Below, in pieces: positions 8,575-19,000 of a DNA stretch of 64,000 nt (the first letter of the stretch is position 1; every line of letters starts with the position of its first letter). The stretch spans positions 620,001 through 684,000 of the forward strand of contig JBOHNL010000005.1 of assembly GCA_050730655.1 (NCBI GenBank), written 5' to 3'. The translations under genes were made by a program, and so were the position numbers. The notes below the pieces were generated by a model. That model was not told the origin of the DNA, made no database searches, and saw only the letters and a list, made by a program, of their open reading frames with translations. This DNA comes from JAFEBO01 sp050730655. Lineage in GTDB: Bacteria; Planctomycetota; Phycisphaerae; Phycisphaerales; UBA1924.

Positions 8575-10550
8575 CATTCGGAGAACGCCTCAGCGCTCTC
8601 GATCGGCTGCAGAAGTCGCGGCTGTTCAAGCTGATCGCGACAGCGGTGGTGATTTTTGCTTCGGCGTCGGGGCTGATCACGTATTCGGTGCTGCACAAGA
8701 TTGATGTGCCGCGCGTCGAGTACGAGGCGATAACGCCGCCCGCTCCGGACAAGCCTGCCCAAAGCGGCGCGGCAGCGGACCCGGCGAGCGACAAGAGCCC
8801 GCTGGTCAAGAGTGAGATTCAGACCGCGGAGGAATCGAACGCGAAAATCACGGTTCGCGCGATCAACTCGATTCTTGAGCGCAAGGCCGAGACGACGCAG
8901 ATCATTGTGCCCGTTGTCGGGGCAACTCTGTTTGCGATCCTGGTGGTGTGGCTTGGGCTCGGGCTGTCGTACAGTGCGATTGTGGTGGTCCTGGTCGGGC
9001 TGTTTTTCCTCGGGCGTGCTCTTCCGGGGCTCCGTTCCTGGGTCGTGTTTTTCGTCGGGGCCGGCGCACTGTGGGCAATATTCCTGGCGCTCATGGCGGC
9101 GGGGCGGGTGCTGCTGTCGGCTCCTCATCAGGTCTTCTCGATCGCGAAGAACACACTGGATCAGGCCGTACGCATGAAGGTTTCGGCGGTTTTCGTGGTG
9201 CTGCTCGTGCTGTTGCTGGCGGCGCTGCCTCTGCTGCTCGATCCGAACCAGGCGCTGCGCTATCGCGTGCAAAGTTTTCTGCAGTACGGCACCGGAATTT
9301 CGTACATGATCATCGCCGTCTTGACGGTGCTGTTCTCTGTCTACACCGTTGCAACAGAGCAGCGTGATCGGGTGATCTGGCAAACGGTCACCAAGCCCGT
9401 CGCGGCGTGGCAATACGTGCTGGGTAAGTGGCTGGGAGTTGTCACGCTTTCGGCAATCCTGCTCAGCGTGACGGGCGGAGCGGTCTACCTGTTTACGGAG
9501 TACCTGCGTTCGGGGCCGGCGCAGGGCGAGTCAGAAGCATTCCTGACCACAGATGGCTCGGTGATGTCGGCCGATCGGCGCGTGCTGGAAACACAGGTGT
9601 TGACCGCGCGCGTGACCGTTTACCCCGAACCGCCGGCGCTCGACGAGAAAGCGATCAACGAAAGCGTCGACGCGAGGATTGTCGCGGAGCAGCACAACCG
9701 TCAGAATTTCGGATCAGATCCGGCCGATCGGGAGGGGGTCCGGGCCGATCTGCTGCGCTCGATCTACACCGAGGCTCGTTCGATCGAGCCCGGTCGCGAC
9801 CGGGTGTTTGCGTTCGCCGGGCTCGAGGGCGCGAAAGAGCGGGGCGTCCCGATCATCCTCCGCTTCAGGCCCGAATCCGGCAGCAATCGTCCGGACCTGC
9901 AATACACGCTCACCTTTCTTTTCCCCGCGAACGGGACTTCGGCGATTGAAAAAGTCGCGCTGGCACAAAGCCACACGATCACATTGAGCCCGAGCGTCAT
10001 CAACGACCAGGGCATGCTGATCGTCAGCATCGTGAACGGCGACTTTTTCAACCGCATTCCGAATCCGGGCGGCACGTATTTCGCGGTCGATGCGCTCGAG
10101 GTGTCGTACGCGGCGGGCAGTTACCGAGTGAACTTTTTCCGGGTGTTTGCGGTGCTCTGGTTGAAAACGGCGTTTATTGCGATGGCGGGGGTTTGTGCCG
10201 CGACGTTCCTTTCGTTCTCGGTTGCAACGCTGACAGCCTTTGGAATCTTCCTCGTCGCCGAGAGCGCCAGGTTTATTACCGACGCGCTGGACAACTGGAA
10301 CATCACCGATAACAAGGGCAACGACATCCCGTTCTTCTGGGTGATCGATCGGATCGCGACCGGCGTTTCGACCCCGTTCAAGTTCTACGCCGACCTGCGG
10401 CCGGCCCAGCGTCTTGTGGACGGCGTTTTGCTGCCTTGGTCCAGTGTCGCGACCGGGGGGATTCTCCTGATCGTGCTCATTCTTTTTCTGTTCGCCGTTG
10501 GCTCGTTGATTTTCCGATCGCGCGAACTTGCCATCTACTCCGGCACCTAG
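8571..10550 (+). CDS. Large ABC-2 type transporter permease
   Basis: 659 aa, GTG start overlapping the ATPase stop (GTGA), with an AAGGAAGG purine run upstream. One membrane helix near residues 18-42, then a periplasmic or linker segment rich in Ala/Pro, two or three helices around 115-190, and an ABC-2 core with ATEQRDRVIWQTVTKPVAAW. A large soluble insertion (about 310-510) is followed by four C-terminal helices. The insertion and the elbow motif echo the divergent permease at 928-2283. Its substrate is unknown; location next to three SPFH genes suggests function within an SPFH-organised membrane domain (inference). Confidence 0.88.
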   Translation: MTFGERLSALDRLQKSRLFKLIATAVVIFASASGLITYSVLHKIDVPRVEYEAITPPAPDKPAQSGAAADPASDKSPLVKSEIQTAEESNAKITVRAINSILERKAETTQIIVPVVGATLFAILVVWLGLGLSYSAIVVVLVGLFFLGRALPGLRSWVVFFVGAGALWAIFLALMAAGRVLLSAPHQVFSIAKNTLDQAVRMKVSAVFVVLLVLLLAALPLLLDPNQALRYRVQSFLQYGTGISYMIIAVLTVLFSVYTVATEQRDRVIWQTVTKPVAAWQYVLGKWLGVVTLSAILLSVTGGAVYLFTEYLRSGPAQGESEAFLTTDGSVMSADRRVLETQVLTARVTVYPEPPALDEKAINESVDARIVAEQHNRQNFGSDPADREGVRADLLRSIYTEARSIEPGRDRVFAFAGLEGAKERGVPIILRFRPESGSNRPDLQYTLTFLFPANGTSAIEKVALAQSHTITLSPSVINDQGMLIVSIVNGDFFNRIPNPGGTYFAVDALEVSYAAGSYRVNFFRVFAVLWLKTAFIAMAGVCAATFLSFSVATLTAFGIFLVAESARFITDALDNWNITDNKGNDIPFFWVIDRIATGVSTPFKFYADLRPAQRLVDGVLLPWSSVATGGILLIVLILFLFAVGSLIFRSRELAIYSGT

Positions 10551-10568
10551 AGATTGAAGCCACCAGCC

Positions 10569-12560
10569 ATGCTCCGCCTCACTCCCACCAAAATCGTCGC
10601 ACTGATCTGCATCCTGCTCGCCGCGGCGGGCAGCATCGCGATTTCGGTGCAGATGGCGTCGGTGGCGAGCGCCAATAAGTTGGCGTACACCGATCGAGTT
10701 GAAGAGGGACAGCCGCCGGAAGTCGCGCTCGGCATCGCGCTGGGTGCGTTTCGCGGCGTGTTTGTGAACTTCCTCTGGATCCGGGCCAACGACCTCAAGC
10801 AGGAGGGCAAGTTCTTTGAACTGAATCAGCTTGCCGAGGCGATTACGCGCCTGCAGCCGCGCTTTCCGCGGGTGTGGGTCTTCCACGCCTGGAACATGGC
10901 GTACAACATTTCTGTCTCGACGCAGACGCGGTCGGAGCGCTGGTACTGGGTGCAGAAGGGAATTGATCTTCTGCGTTCCAAGGGCATCGCGGCGAATCCG
11001 AACAACATGCTCCTGCACAAGGAGCTCGCGTGGATTTTCCTTCACAAGATCGGCGGGATCACGGATGACGCCAATCGGTACTACAAGATGAAACTCGCGG
11101 AGGAGTGGACGACCGTGCTCGGTCAGCCCCCGGTGCGCGATTTCAAGGATCGATCCCGCGCGCACGCCATCGCGCAGACTGTCGCCTTTCTTCAGCCGAT
11201 CGCTGACGCGCCGCGAGACTTGAGCGACGTGATCGAGAAGACGCCGTCGGTACGCACGCTGCTGAACCGCATCCTGTCCGAGGTGGGTGATCACGGCGCG
11301 ATCGGCGAGGATGCGCTGGCGACGTCTGAATCAGTCATGACGCTGCTCCGGCGCTACGAACTGATCAAAGCCGTGCTTCGATCGGCAAGCGGAAAAATCG
11401 CGGAACAGACGATGAGCCCGCGCATGAAGGCGATGCTCGCGATGGTGCGCGATCCGGCGCTCCAGCCTGCGTGGGATGCATATCTCCCATTTGCGCGGCG
11501 GTATCTGCTCGAGACCGAGTACAACATGGATCCGGGCCAGATGATCCGGTACGTCGAGAAGTATGGTCCGATCGACTGGCGGGTACCCGCCTCGCACGCA
11601 CTCTATTGGTCCGCCCAGGGAGTGGAACGAGGTCTCCTCCGCGCCACCGTGCTGGCGGAAAAAGATTTTGACTTCACGAACACCGATCGAATTGTGATCC
11701 AGGCTGTGCAGGATTTGTATCGTTACGGCCAGACGTACTTTGACTACCTCGGGTTCAATCTCGGCGCTGCGGAGATGTATCTGGAGATTCCGGATCCGAT
11801 CTTCGCGCAGACCTACGCCGACATCATGCAGGAGCTTGTCGCCCGGAGCAAGTGGGATACCAAGGATCGCGCGTATTCGATGTACGCCGCGGGCTACGAG
11901 AACTTCTTCACGGACGTGATCCTGTATTTCTACCGCCTGGGGATGGTTGATCTTGCCGAGAAGTACTATCGCCATCTCGGCACGTGGAGCGGGATGAACC
12001 TGAACGATCCGGATCGCCCCCGGAAGTTCAGCGCGCCGATCGAGGAGTTTGTCGAGGCGCAGCTCGCGGAGCGGCAGAAGTCACCAAACGTCGCGGTTTC
12101 GGAAGTCACGGCCTCGCTGCTCGGCGCGTTCGCGTCGCTGCTCGATGGAGACGATGCCCGGTTCCGCAGCCAGATGGATTACGCCGCCAAGGCGCACGGC
12201 TTCTTCATGAAGGTGCAGCGCAACGCCAGCGCCGTGGACACGGCGAACGCCCGCATGGACATCATGGAGCCCGATTTCCGCATCCAGGCGGGTGCGACGT
12301 TTGTCCAGTTCATGAGCGTGCTGGGTCTGGATCAGGCAGCAGCGGTCTTCCGGGCTGCCCCCGATGACCTGCGCCGGTTCGCGTTCGACTTGATCGAAGA
12401 GCGTTTCCGTGATCCCGACAACAAACAAATGGCCGTCAACGGCGAGCGGTTTGACAACCTGTTTGTGGAACCGACCGGCATGGCCGAGCACCGTGCAAAC
12501 ATCGAGGCCTATCGCAAGCGCAAGGCGGGCCAGAACGTCCAGCAGATTGAAACGAAATAG
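10569..12560 (+). CDS. Membrane-anchored helical-repeat (TPR-like) protein of unknown function
   Basis: 663 aa from ATG 10569 (MLRLTPTKIVALICILL); a TTG five codons earlier is possible. A single N-terminal membrane helix is followed by an almost entirely alpha-helical, Trp/Tyr-rich exported domain (EVALGIALGAFRGVFVNFLW, RFPRVWVFHAWNMAYNIS, LLHKELAWIFLHKIGG), which I read as divergent TPR or solenoid repeats. No enzyme motif is visible. Only 18 bases after the permease stop, so it is the last gene of the SPFH-ABC operon and plausibly its extracytoplasmic partner. Confidence 0.7.
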   Translation: MLRLTPTKIVALICILLAAAGSIAISVQMASVASANKLAYTDRVEEGQPPEVALGIALGAFRGVFVNFLWIRANDLKQEGKFFELNQLAEAITRLQPRFPRVWVFHAWNMAYNISVSTQTRSERWYWVQKGIDLLRSKGIAANPNNMLLHKELAWIFLHKIGGITDDANRYYKMKLAEEWTTVLGQPPVRDFKDRSRAHAIAQTVAFLQPIADAPRDLSDVIEKTPSVRTLLNRILSEVGDHGAIGEDALATSESVMTLLRRYELIKAVLRSASGKIAEQTMSPRMKAMLAMVRDPALQPAWDAYLPFARRYLLETEYNMDPGQMIRYVEKYGPIDWRVPASHALYWSAQGVERGLLRATVLAEKDFDFTNTDRIVIQAVQDLYRYGQTYFDYLGFNLGAAEMYLEIPDPIFAQTYADIMQELVARSKWDTKDRAYSMYAAGYENFFTDVILYFYRLGMVDLAEKYYRHLGTWSGMNLNDPDRPRKFSAPIEEFVEAQLAERQKSPNVAVSEVTASLLGAFASLLDGDDARFRSQMDYAAKAHGFFMKVQRNASAVDTANARMDIMEPDFRIQAGATFVQFMSVLGLDQAAAVFRAAPDDLRRFAFDLIEERFRDPDNKQMAVNGERFDNLFVEPTGMAEHRANIEAYRKRKAGQNVQQIETK

Positions 12561-12579
12561 CGTGTGATCGTGGAATGGG

Positions 12580-13542
12580 CTAGGGCCGAGAGAGGACTTC
12601 GAACGCCGCGCTGTATTTTTCGCGGGTCCGCTCCGCGACTTCTGCCGGCAATTCCGGGCCGGGGCTTTGTTTGTTCCACTTCCCGGCCGCGACCAGCGTT
12701 TCGAGATACTCGCGAAGGAACTGCTTGTCGAAGCTTTTCTGAGCCCGGCCCGGCTCGTACGTCTCCGCGGGCCAGAAGCGGGAACTGTCGGGCGTGAGGG
12801 CTTCGTCGACCACGATCGGATTTGTGTCGATGGTGCGTCCATCACGACCGAGCGCTACGCCGAACTCGAACTTCGTGTCCGCGATGATGATCCCGCGCGC
12901 CATGGCGTGTTCGCTCGCGGCCCGATAGATCGCGAGCGAGGAATCGCGGAGGCGCGTCATAACGTCCGCGCCAACAAGCTCACTCGCGCGGGTGAACGAG
13001 ACGTTTTCGTCGTGCTTGCCGAACTCTTCTTTCGTTGCCGGTGTGAATATCGGCTCGGGCAGGCGTTCGCACTGGCGGAGGCCGGGTGGGAGCGTCATGC
13101 CGCAGACGGTTCCGGTCTCGCGGTATTCCTTCCAGCCGGAGCCTTCGAGGTAGCCGCGCACGACGCATTCGATCGGGACGACCTGGGCCTTTCGGGCGAT
13201 GGTGCTCCGGCCTTCAAGATCGCGTGGACCGAGCGTGGAACCCTGAAACGCAGCTTCGGGCACAACTCCAACATCGGATGACAAATAGTGTGTCCGGGCG
13301 ATACCGCGGGATGAAACGAATTTCTGCCAGAAGGTAGAGAGCTCGGTGAGCAGTTTTCCCTTGCCGGGGATCGGGGTCGGCATCACGACATCAAACGCCG
13401 AAATCCGGTCGGTCGCGATAATGAGGAGGCGGGGACCATCGGCATCGGGCGGTAAGTCGTAGACATCACGCACCTTGCCCGAGCGTTTGCCGGCAAGATT
13501 CAGATCGGTCGAGGTTACGGCGCGGTCCGTCGATTGTGGCAT
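12580..13542 (-). CDS. purC: Phosphoribosylaminoimidazole-succinocarboxamide (SAICAR) synthase
   Basis: 320 aa. Ligates aspartate to CAIR with ATP in de novo purine synthesis. Family motifs in order: GKVRDVYDL (ATP-binding strand-turn), LLIIATDRISAFDVVMPTPI, GKGKLLTELSTFW, VPIECVVRGYLEGSGWKEY, TKFEFGV, VVDEALTPDSSRF and YEPGRAQKSFDKQFLREYL. Length agrees with the longer, yeast Ade1-like PurC class (about 300 aa) rather than the 240-aa E. coli form. It stands alone, convergent with the SPFH operon and divergent from the GH10-like gene; no other pur gene is near. Confidence 0.97.
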   Translation of the reverse strand: MPQSTDRAVTSTDLNLAGKRSGKVRDVYDLPPDADGPRLLIIATDRISAFDVVMPTPIPGKGKLLTELSTFWQKFVSSRGIARTHYLSSDVGVVPEAAFQGSTLGPRDLEGRSTIARKAQVVPIECVVRGYLEGSGWKEYRETGTVCGMTLPPGLRQCERLPEPIFTPATKEEFGKHDENVSFTRASELVGADVMTRLRDSSLAIYRAASEHAMARGIIIADTKFEFGVALGRDGRTIDTNPIVVDEALTPDSSRFWPAETYEPGRAQKSFDKQFLREYLETLVAAGKWNKQSPGPELPAEVAERTREKYSAAFEVLSRP

Positions 13543-13726
13543 GGAGGTGATGGGGTGAGAGGGGAGTTGGGGAAAAGAGGCCGGACAGGCGAAGAAACCG
13601 CTGGGAAGGCCGTGCCGGGGTAGGAACCCGCAAGGTTACACTTGCGAAGCAGCGCGGGTCGTGCTCCTTGCGACGTACACTCCCCGCTCATCTTTGTGAA
13701 AGAACTGAGCGGGAGCCCGCGCCGGA

Positions 13727-15478
13727 ATGTTCAGCTTTGCAGTCTTTGATTCCGCGGGTCTGCCCCGAACCAGCTTCGAGCTGCGTGGCGAACATCTCAT
13801 CGGCAACGACGACATGCCGACGCAGGCGGAGATCCGCTTTGAGAACGGCCTGATCCGGTGTACCAAGGCCGGCCCGGAAGCGGCGGGCATCTGCCTGATG
13901 GTGGAGGTTCCCGCGCCACCGGCCGTGCCGCCTTCGCCCGGCGTCCCAGCACTGCCGACACCCTCGCCGTCGCTCGGCCAGTTGATGCTTCGGACGTGCT
14001 TTCTTCCCAAACGCGACGAGCCGTACCTGCTCAGTCTCGAACTGGCCCGTCATCGAATCATGCTCACCCTCAACAAGCTTGAGGAGTGGGGGATGTTCGA
14101 GCTCGCGACCGATCACCCCGCGCTGATCCAGTTGGAATCGGCGCGTCTGAAATTTGGCGAGGCGCTCGTTGCGGATCGGTCCGGTGCCGGCGCGAACGCG
14201 ACGGCCGGGCAGCCCAGTTCGCGGGCGTGGGCCGACAAACTCGCGTGGGAAGCGCTCGCGATCGCGCTCGATGTCTCCGAAAAATTGAGCCTCATGAATG
14301 CGGTGCGAGAGGTTCCCGCGCGGCTTTCGGGCAAGGTGTTCGAAGATGCGAAGGCACGCTATACAAAGTTGATCGGCGATCCGCCTCCGGCGGGGCAGCA
14401 TGTTGTCGTTCCGGGCATGGGAACGGCGGTTGTTCCGGGCTCGCCGCAGATCGGCGTTGCGATCAACCCCGGGCAGTATTCAGACCCGCTTATGAAGGCC
14501 GCGGGCGCGTTCGACTTTGTGCACATGCCGGTGCGCTGGAGCGATCTCGAGCCCGCCGAGGGCAAACTCAGCTTCACTTCGACCGATCGCTGGATCGAAT
14601 GGGCGGTGCGCACGGCCAAGAAGCAGGTGATGGCGGGACCGATTCTCGATCTGCGTGCGGCATGTTTGCCCGAGTGGATCTACATCTGGGAAAACGACTA
14701 CGAGACCCTGCGCGACATGATGGTCGAGCACATCACGCAGGTCGTGACGCGATACCGGCGCACGGTGACGCGATGGACGGTCTGCTCGGGTTTCCACGTG
14801 AATTCGAACGTGAAGCTGAGCTACGAGCAGATCATGGATCTCACCAAGGTGTGCATTCTGCTCACCAAGAAGATTCATCCGCAGGGCAAGATCGTCGTCG
14901 AGGTGCAGGAGCCATGGGGCGAGTATTTTGCGCACGATCGCAAGAGCCTGCCTCCGACGTTTTATGCGGAGAGCGTACTCAATCTCGGTTTGGGTGTTGA
15001 CGGCCTTGGGCTTCGCCTTCAACTCGGCGCGCCGGTTTCGGGTCAGGCGACACGCGATCTGATGATGATCTCGTCGCTGATCGATCGGTACGCGGCGATG
15101 GAAAGGCCTCTGCACATCACGGCGGTCGGAGCGCCGAGTGCGCCGATTTCGATTTCATCCGGCGCGGCAAAGGCCCCAATCGACGAAGACGATCAGGTGG
15201 TAATCCCGGCACGGGAGCATGCCGCGGGTCGCTGGCGGGGCCCTTGGTCCGAAGGGGCGCAGGCAGACTGGCTGGCAGATGTGATTTCCATGCTAGTGTC
15301 CAAGCCGTGTGTGCAAAGCATTTGCTGGCAGGATCTTGCGGATGCGCCGCCAGGTTTGAGGCCGCCGGAAATGGCCTTCGGCGGCATCTTGAACGCCGCA
15401 GGCGCGCCGAAGGCTTCGGGCCAACGGATGACGCAACTCTTGCAGACGCTCCGCGACGGCAAGGCTCCGACGTTCTAA
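13727..15478 (+). CDS. GH10-like TIM-barrel protein lacking the expected catalytic glutamates
   Basis: 583 aa. An N-terminal region of about 190 residues (two lobes around a Pro-rich linker PAPPAVPPSPGVPALPTPSP) resembles a carbohydrate-binding or jelly-roll module. From about residue 245 the sequence follows the order of glycoside hydrolase 10 xylanases: FDFVHMPVRWSDLEPAEG, FTSTDRWIEWA, a WTVCSGF strand where xylanases have WDVVNE, HITAVGA where they have ITELD, and a C-terminal VQSICWQDLADAPPG strand with GAPKASGQRMTQLL matching the KPAY end. Both catalytic Glu positions appear replaced (Gly near residue 355, Ala near 465). No signal peptide is visible. Either a binding-only pseudo-enzyme or a distinct catalytic design. 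Confidence 0.65.
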   Translation: MFSFAVFDSAGLPRTSFELRGEHLIGNDDMPTQAEIRFENGLIRCTKAGPEAAGICLMVEVPAPPAVPPSPGVPALPTPSPSLGQLMLRTCFLPKRDEPYLLSLELARHRIMLTLNKLEEWGMFELATDHPALIQLESARLKFGEALVADRSGAGANATAGQPSSRAWADKLAWEALAIALDVSEKLSLMNAVREVPARLSGKVFEDAKARYTKLIGDPPPAGQHVVVPGMGTAVVPGSPQIGVAINPGQYSDPLMKAAGAFDFVHMPVRWSDLEPAEGKLSFTSTDRWIEWAVRTAKKQVMAGPILDLRAACLPEWIYIWENDYETLRDMMVEHITQVVTRYRRTVTRWTVCSGFHVNSNVKLSYEQIMDLTKVCILLTKKIHPQGKIVVEVQEPWGEYFAHDRKSLPPTFYAESVLNLGLGVDGLGLRLQLGAPVSGQATRDLMMISSLIDRYAAMERPLHITAVGAPSAPISISSGAAKAPIDEDDQVVIPAREHAAGRWRGPWSEGAQADWLADVISMLVSKPCVQSICWQDLADAPPGLRPPEMAFGGILNAAGAPKASGQRMTQLLQTLRDGKAPTF

Positions 15479-15506
15479 GGCCCGTCGATTCGGTATTCTG
15501 CCCAGT

Positions 15507-16010
15507 ATGGCCGGCAAGCCGACCGATGTCATTGAAGATTGGACGTACGGACCCGTGCGTTGGATCGGCGCGGGACTTGTCATTGGGGCTGCAGCGGTCG
15601 GAATTGCGTGGTCGGTTTCGGCGCGGCGAGTTCCCGTGACAACGCCGATTCCCGTGCAGGCTCCCATCAAGGCCGCCGCGGCATCAACGAAGCCTGCGGC
15701 AACGATTCCGGAGTCGCACGCTCCGCGTTCGTTCGTCACCGAGCTGCCCCCGCGTGAATCGGCGACAGCGATCGCGGCGGAAACGCCTCAAGCAGAACCG
15801 GACGAGTCTTCGCCCGGTCCGATCAACATCAATGCTGCGACGACGGAGCAGTTGGAAAAGCTGCCGGGCATCGGTCCTGGCCTTGCCGCGCGAATTGTGG
15901 ATGATCGGACAAAGAAGGGAAGATTTCGATCGATCAAAGATCTCGATCGCGTGCCGGGAATCGGGCCGAAGCTGCTGGAACGGGTGGGGCCGCTCGTGGT
16001 CTTCGAGTAG
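15507..16010 (+). CDS. ComEA-like helix-hairpin-helix protein with N-terminal membrane anchor
   Basis: 167 aa. Membrane helix near residues 12-32 (WIGAGLVIGAAAVGIAWSV), a Pro/Ala/Thr-rich linker of about 70 residues, then two HhH motifs: INAATTEQLEKLPGIGPGLA and RFRSIKDLDRVPGIGPKLLE. This is the domain plan of ComEA, the periplasmic DNA receptor of competence systems, though planctomycete HhH proteins of this shape have not all been tied to uptake. A comF-like gene occurs about 20 kb away, not in an operon with it. It sits 28 bases after the GH10-like gene and 45 before mfd. Confidence 0.8.
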   Translation: MAGKPTDVIEDWTYGPVRWIGAGLVIGAAAVGIAWSVSARRVPVTTPIPVQAPIKAAAASTKPAATIPESHAPRSFVTELPPRESATAIAAETPQAEPDESSPGPININAATTEQLEKLPGIGPGLAARIVDDRTKKGRFRSIKDLDRVPGIGPKLLERVGPLVVFE

Positions 16011-16055
16011 CCTTCCGCCGACCGAAATGGCGGGGTAGCATCGTGCAAGTGTTCA

Positions 16056-19000
16056 GTGTTCGACCGGCCGGACGAGAGTTTCGTTCGGGCGGCACGCGCC
16101 TGCGCGCTCCGAGGTTTGGGCTTGGCGTCGAAGCGGGAAAAGTACGGCAGCGGGGCTGAAAATGGTTCAGCCGGGGATGTGCTCGCGCCTATTCGGACCG
16201 ATCCGGCGACGAAGCGGCTGGCGGAAGCGCTTGGTGACGGCCGACGCGTTGTCGCTTCAGGTTCGAGCGGGTCGTCTACGTCTTTGCTTGCGGGAGCGCT
16301 CGCGCGCGAGCTATCGCGTCCGATTGTGCTGGTCTGTGCACACATCGACGATGCGGACGAATCTCTCGACGAGCTTCGATCGCTGGGTGTTCGGGTGCTC
16401 CGACTTCCCGCGCTCGAATCGCTTCCAACGGATGGGGCGGCCGTTCCCGATGCGCTCGCGGAGCGGCTCGCAGTGGTACGCGAGATTGGGGCGCTCGCAT
16501 CGGACACGCCTTCCGTTGTTGTCGCGCCGATCCAGGCGCTGATGCAGGGTGTCCACCCGCCCGCAAAGCTCGCCGCGGTCTCGCGCTCGATCCGGAAGGA
16601 CGACCAGATCTCGCCTGCGTCGCTCGCTTCGTGGCTTGACAGCGCGGGCTATTCACGTGTCGAAGCGATCGAAGAAGCGGGCGACTTTGCCATTCGCGGC
16701 GGCATCATCGACATCTTTCCGGCGGGTGATTCGGCGAGCCCGACTCGATTGGACTTCTTCGGCGATCAGATCGATCGGATCAACGAAATCGATATCGGCA
16801 CGATGGGCGCGGATCGCGCGATCGAGTCGCTGCATCTGGTCGCGGCGGATATTCGAATGGCGCTCCCGGGCGACGATGCGCTGAATTTTCTTCAGTTGAT
16901 TCCAAAGGATGCGATCGCTCTGCTGCACGAGACGATGGAAGTCGTCGAACAGGGGCGTGGGTACTACGAACGGCTCAGCGATTCCAAAGGATTTTTCGGT
17001 CCGCCCGCGGTATTGAAGGTGCTCGAATCACGATTCCGGGCGATTGCGGAGATCAATCAATTTTCGGCGGGAGCGGGCGCGGCCGACACGCGTATTGATC
17101 TTCCGGTTCGCGCGATCGATGCGTTTGATCGCGAGGCGACGGCGGCGGTGAGTGAATTGATCGCGATGACGGCGCCGCCGATGGATTGCCGCGTGCAAGT
17201 TTTCTGTCAGAACGACGGTGAAGAACAGCGATTCAAGGAATTGCTTGTTTCGGCGGAGAAGCAGGCGTCGCTGCCGATCGAGTCGCGGGTGGAGTATCTC
17301 CATCGCGGGTTCATCTGGGGTGAGAATCAGCCCACGGCATTCGTTCCGTATCACGAACTGCTGAATCGATTCACGGTTCGGCGCAAAGCTACAAGGCTGC
17401 GCACCGGCCGTGCGCTCGACACGTTCCTCGATTTTCAGCCCGGCGACTTTGTCGTGCATCAGGATCACGGCATCGCGAAGTTTCTGAATCTGACACAGCA
17501 GCGTCCGCGCGAAATTGCCAAGCGCTGCGAAACGGCGCTCGCAAACATGGAAGGCCGCAAGATCAAAGAACCGGAACTCGAAGAGTTTTTGACTCTTGAG
17601 TTTGCGGGCAACGCGAAGCTCCATGTTCCGGCGACGCAGATCGATCTCGTTCAGAAATACGTCGGCGGATTTGGGGGCAAGCCGACATTGAGCACGCTGG
17701 GCGGTCAGCGCTGGAAAGGGCAGAAAGAACGCACCAGCGAGAGCGTCAAGGACCTGGCAGCGGAAATGATGCGGGTCCGTGCCGCACGCGAGGCGATGCC
17801 CGGCGTGGCGTATCCCGCCGATACGGCTTGGCAGAATGAGTTTGAAGAGGAGTTTCCGTACGAAGAGACCGAGGACCAGCTCTCGGCGCTCAAGCTCATC
17901 AAGCAGGACATGAGCAAGCACCGTCCGATGGACCGGCTGATCTGCGGCGATGTGGGCTTCGGCAAGACCGAGCTCGCGATCCGCGCCGCGTTCAAGGCCG
18001 TCGAGTTCGGCAAGCAGGCAGCGGTGCTGGTGCCCACGACGGTGCTCGCGGAACAGCATGAACGTACATTCCGCCAGCGCTTTGCCGGCTACCCGTTCAA
18101 AGTCGAGAGCCTGAGTCGCTTCAAATCTGATGCCGAAGCAAAGGAGATTCTTGAGAAGGTCAAGAAAGGCCAGGTCGATGTGATCATCGGGACGCATCGC
18201 ATCCTGAGCAAGGATGTGATTTTCGCCGATTTGGGCTTGGTCGTCATCGACGAAGAGCAGAGATTCGGCGTGGAGCACAAGGAGAGCTTGCTCCGGCTTC
18301 GCCTGACGGTGGACATTTTGACGTTGAGCGCAACGCCCATCCCGCGCACGCTCCATATGGCGATGCTCGGCATCCGCGATATCTCGTCGTTGACGACGCC
18401 GCCGCTCGATCGGCGCGCGATTGTCACGGAAGTGATTCCCTACAACGAGCGCCGAATCCAGCAGGCGATCTCCCGCGAGCTCTCCCGCGACGGGCAGATC
18501 TTCTTCGTGCACAATCGAGTCCACGACATCAAGAGCGTTGCTGACAGCGTGCAGAAAATGGCGCCGGATGCCAAGATCCTGATCGGTCACGGACAGATGG
18601 CCCCGCACGAACTCGAGCAGGTCATGCTGATCTTTATGAAGGGTCCCAGCAAGGACGGCGGCGCCGACATTCTCGTCAGCACGACGATCATCGAATCCGG
18701 CATCGACATTCCGACCGCAAACACGATGGTGATCAACGACGCCGACCGCTTCGGTCTTGCGGAGTTGCACCAGCTACGCGGGCGCGTCGGGCGGTCCAAA
18801 AACCGCGGCTATTGCTATCTGCTTCTGCCCCCGGAACGCAGCGTGAACGACATCGCCCGCAAGCGACTTCGCGCGATCGAGCAATATTCGATGCTCGGAG
18901 CCGGCTTCAAGATCGCGATGCGGGATCTTGAAATCCGCGGCGCGGGCAACATCCTCGGATCGGAGCAGTCCGGCCATATCGCCGCCGTCGGCTACGACAT

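Noticed and set aside
928..12560. Phage or secretion-system island
   Set aside because: No phage structural, integrase or secretion ATPase genes; all products are SPFH, ABC or helical-repeat proteins.
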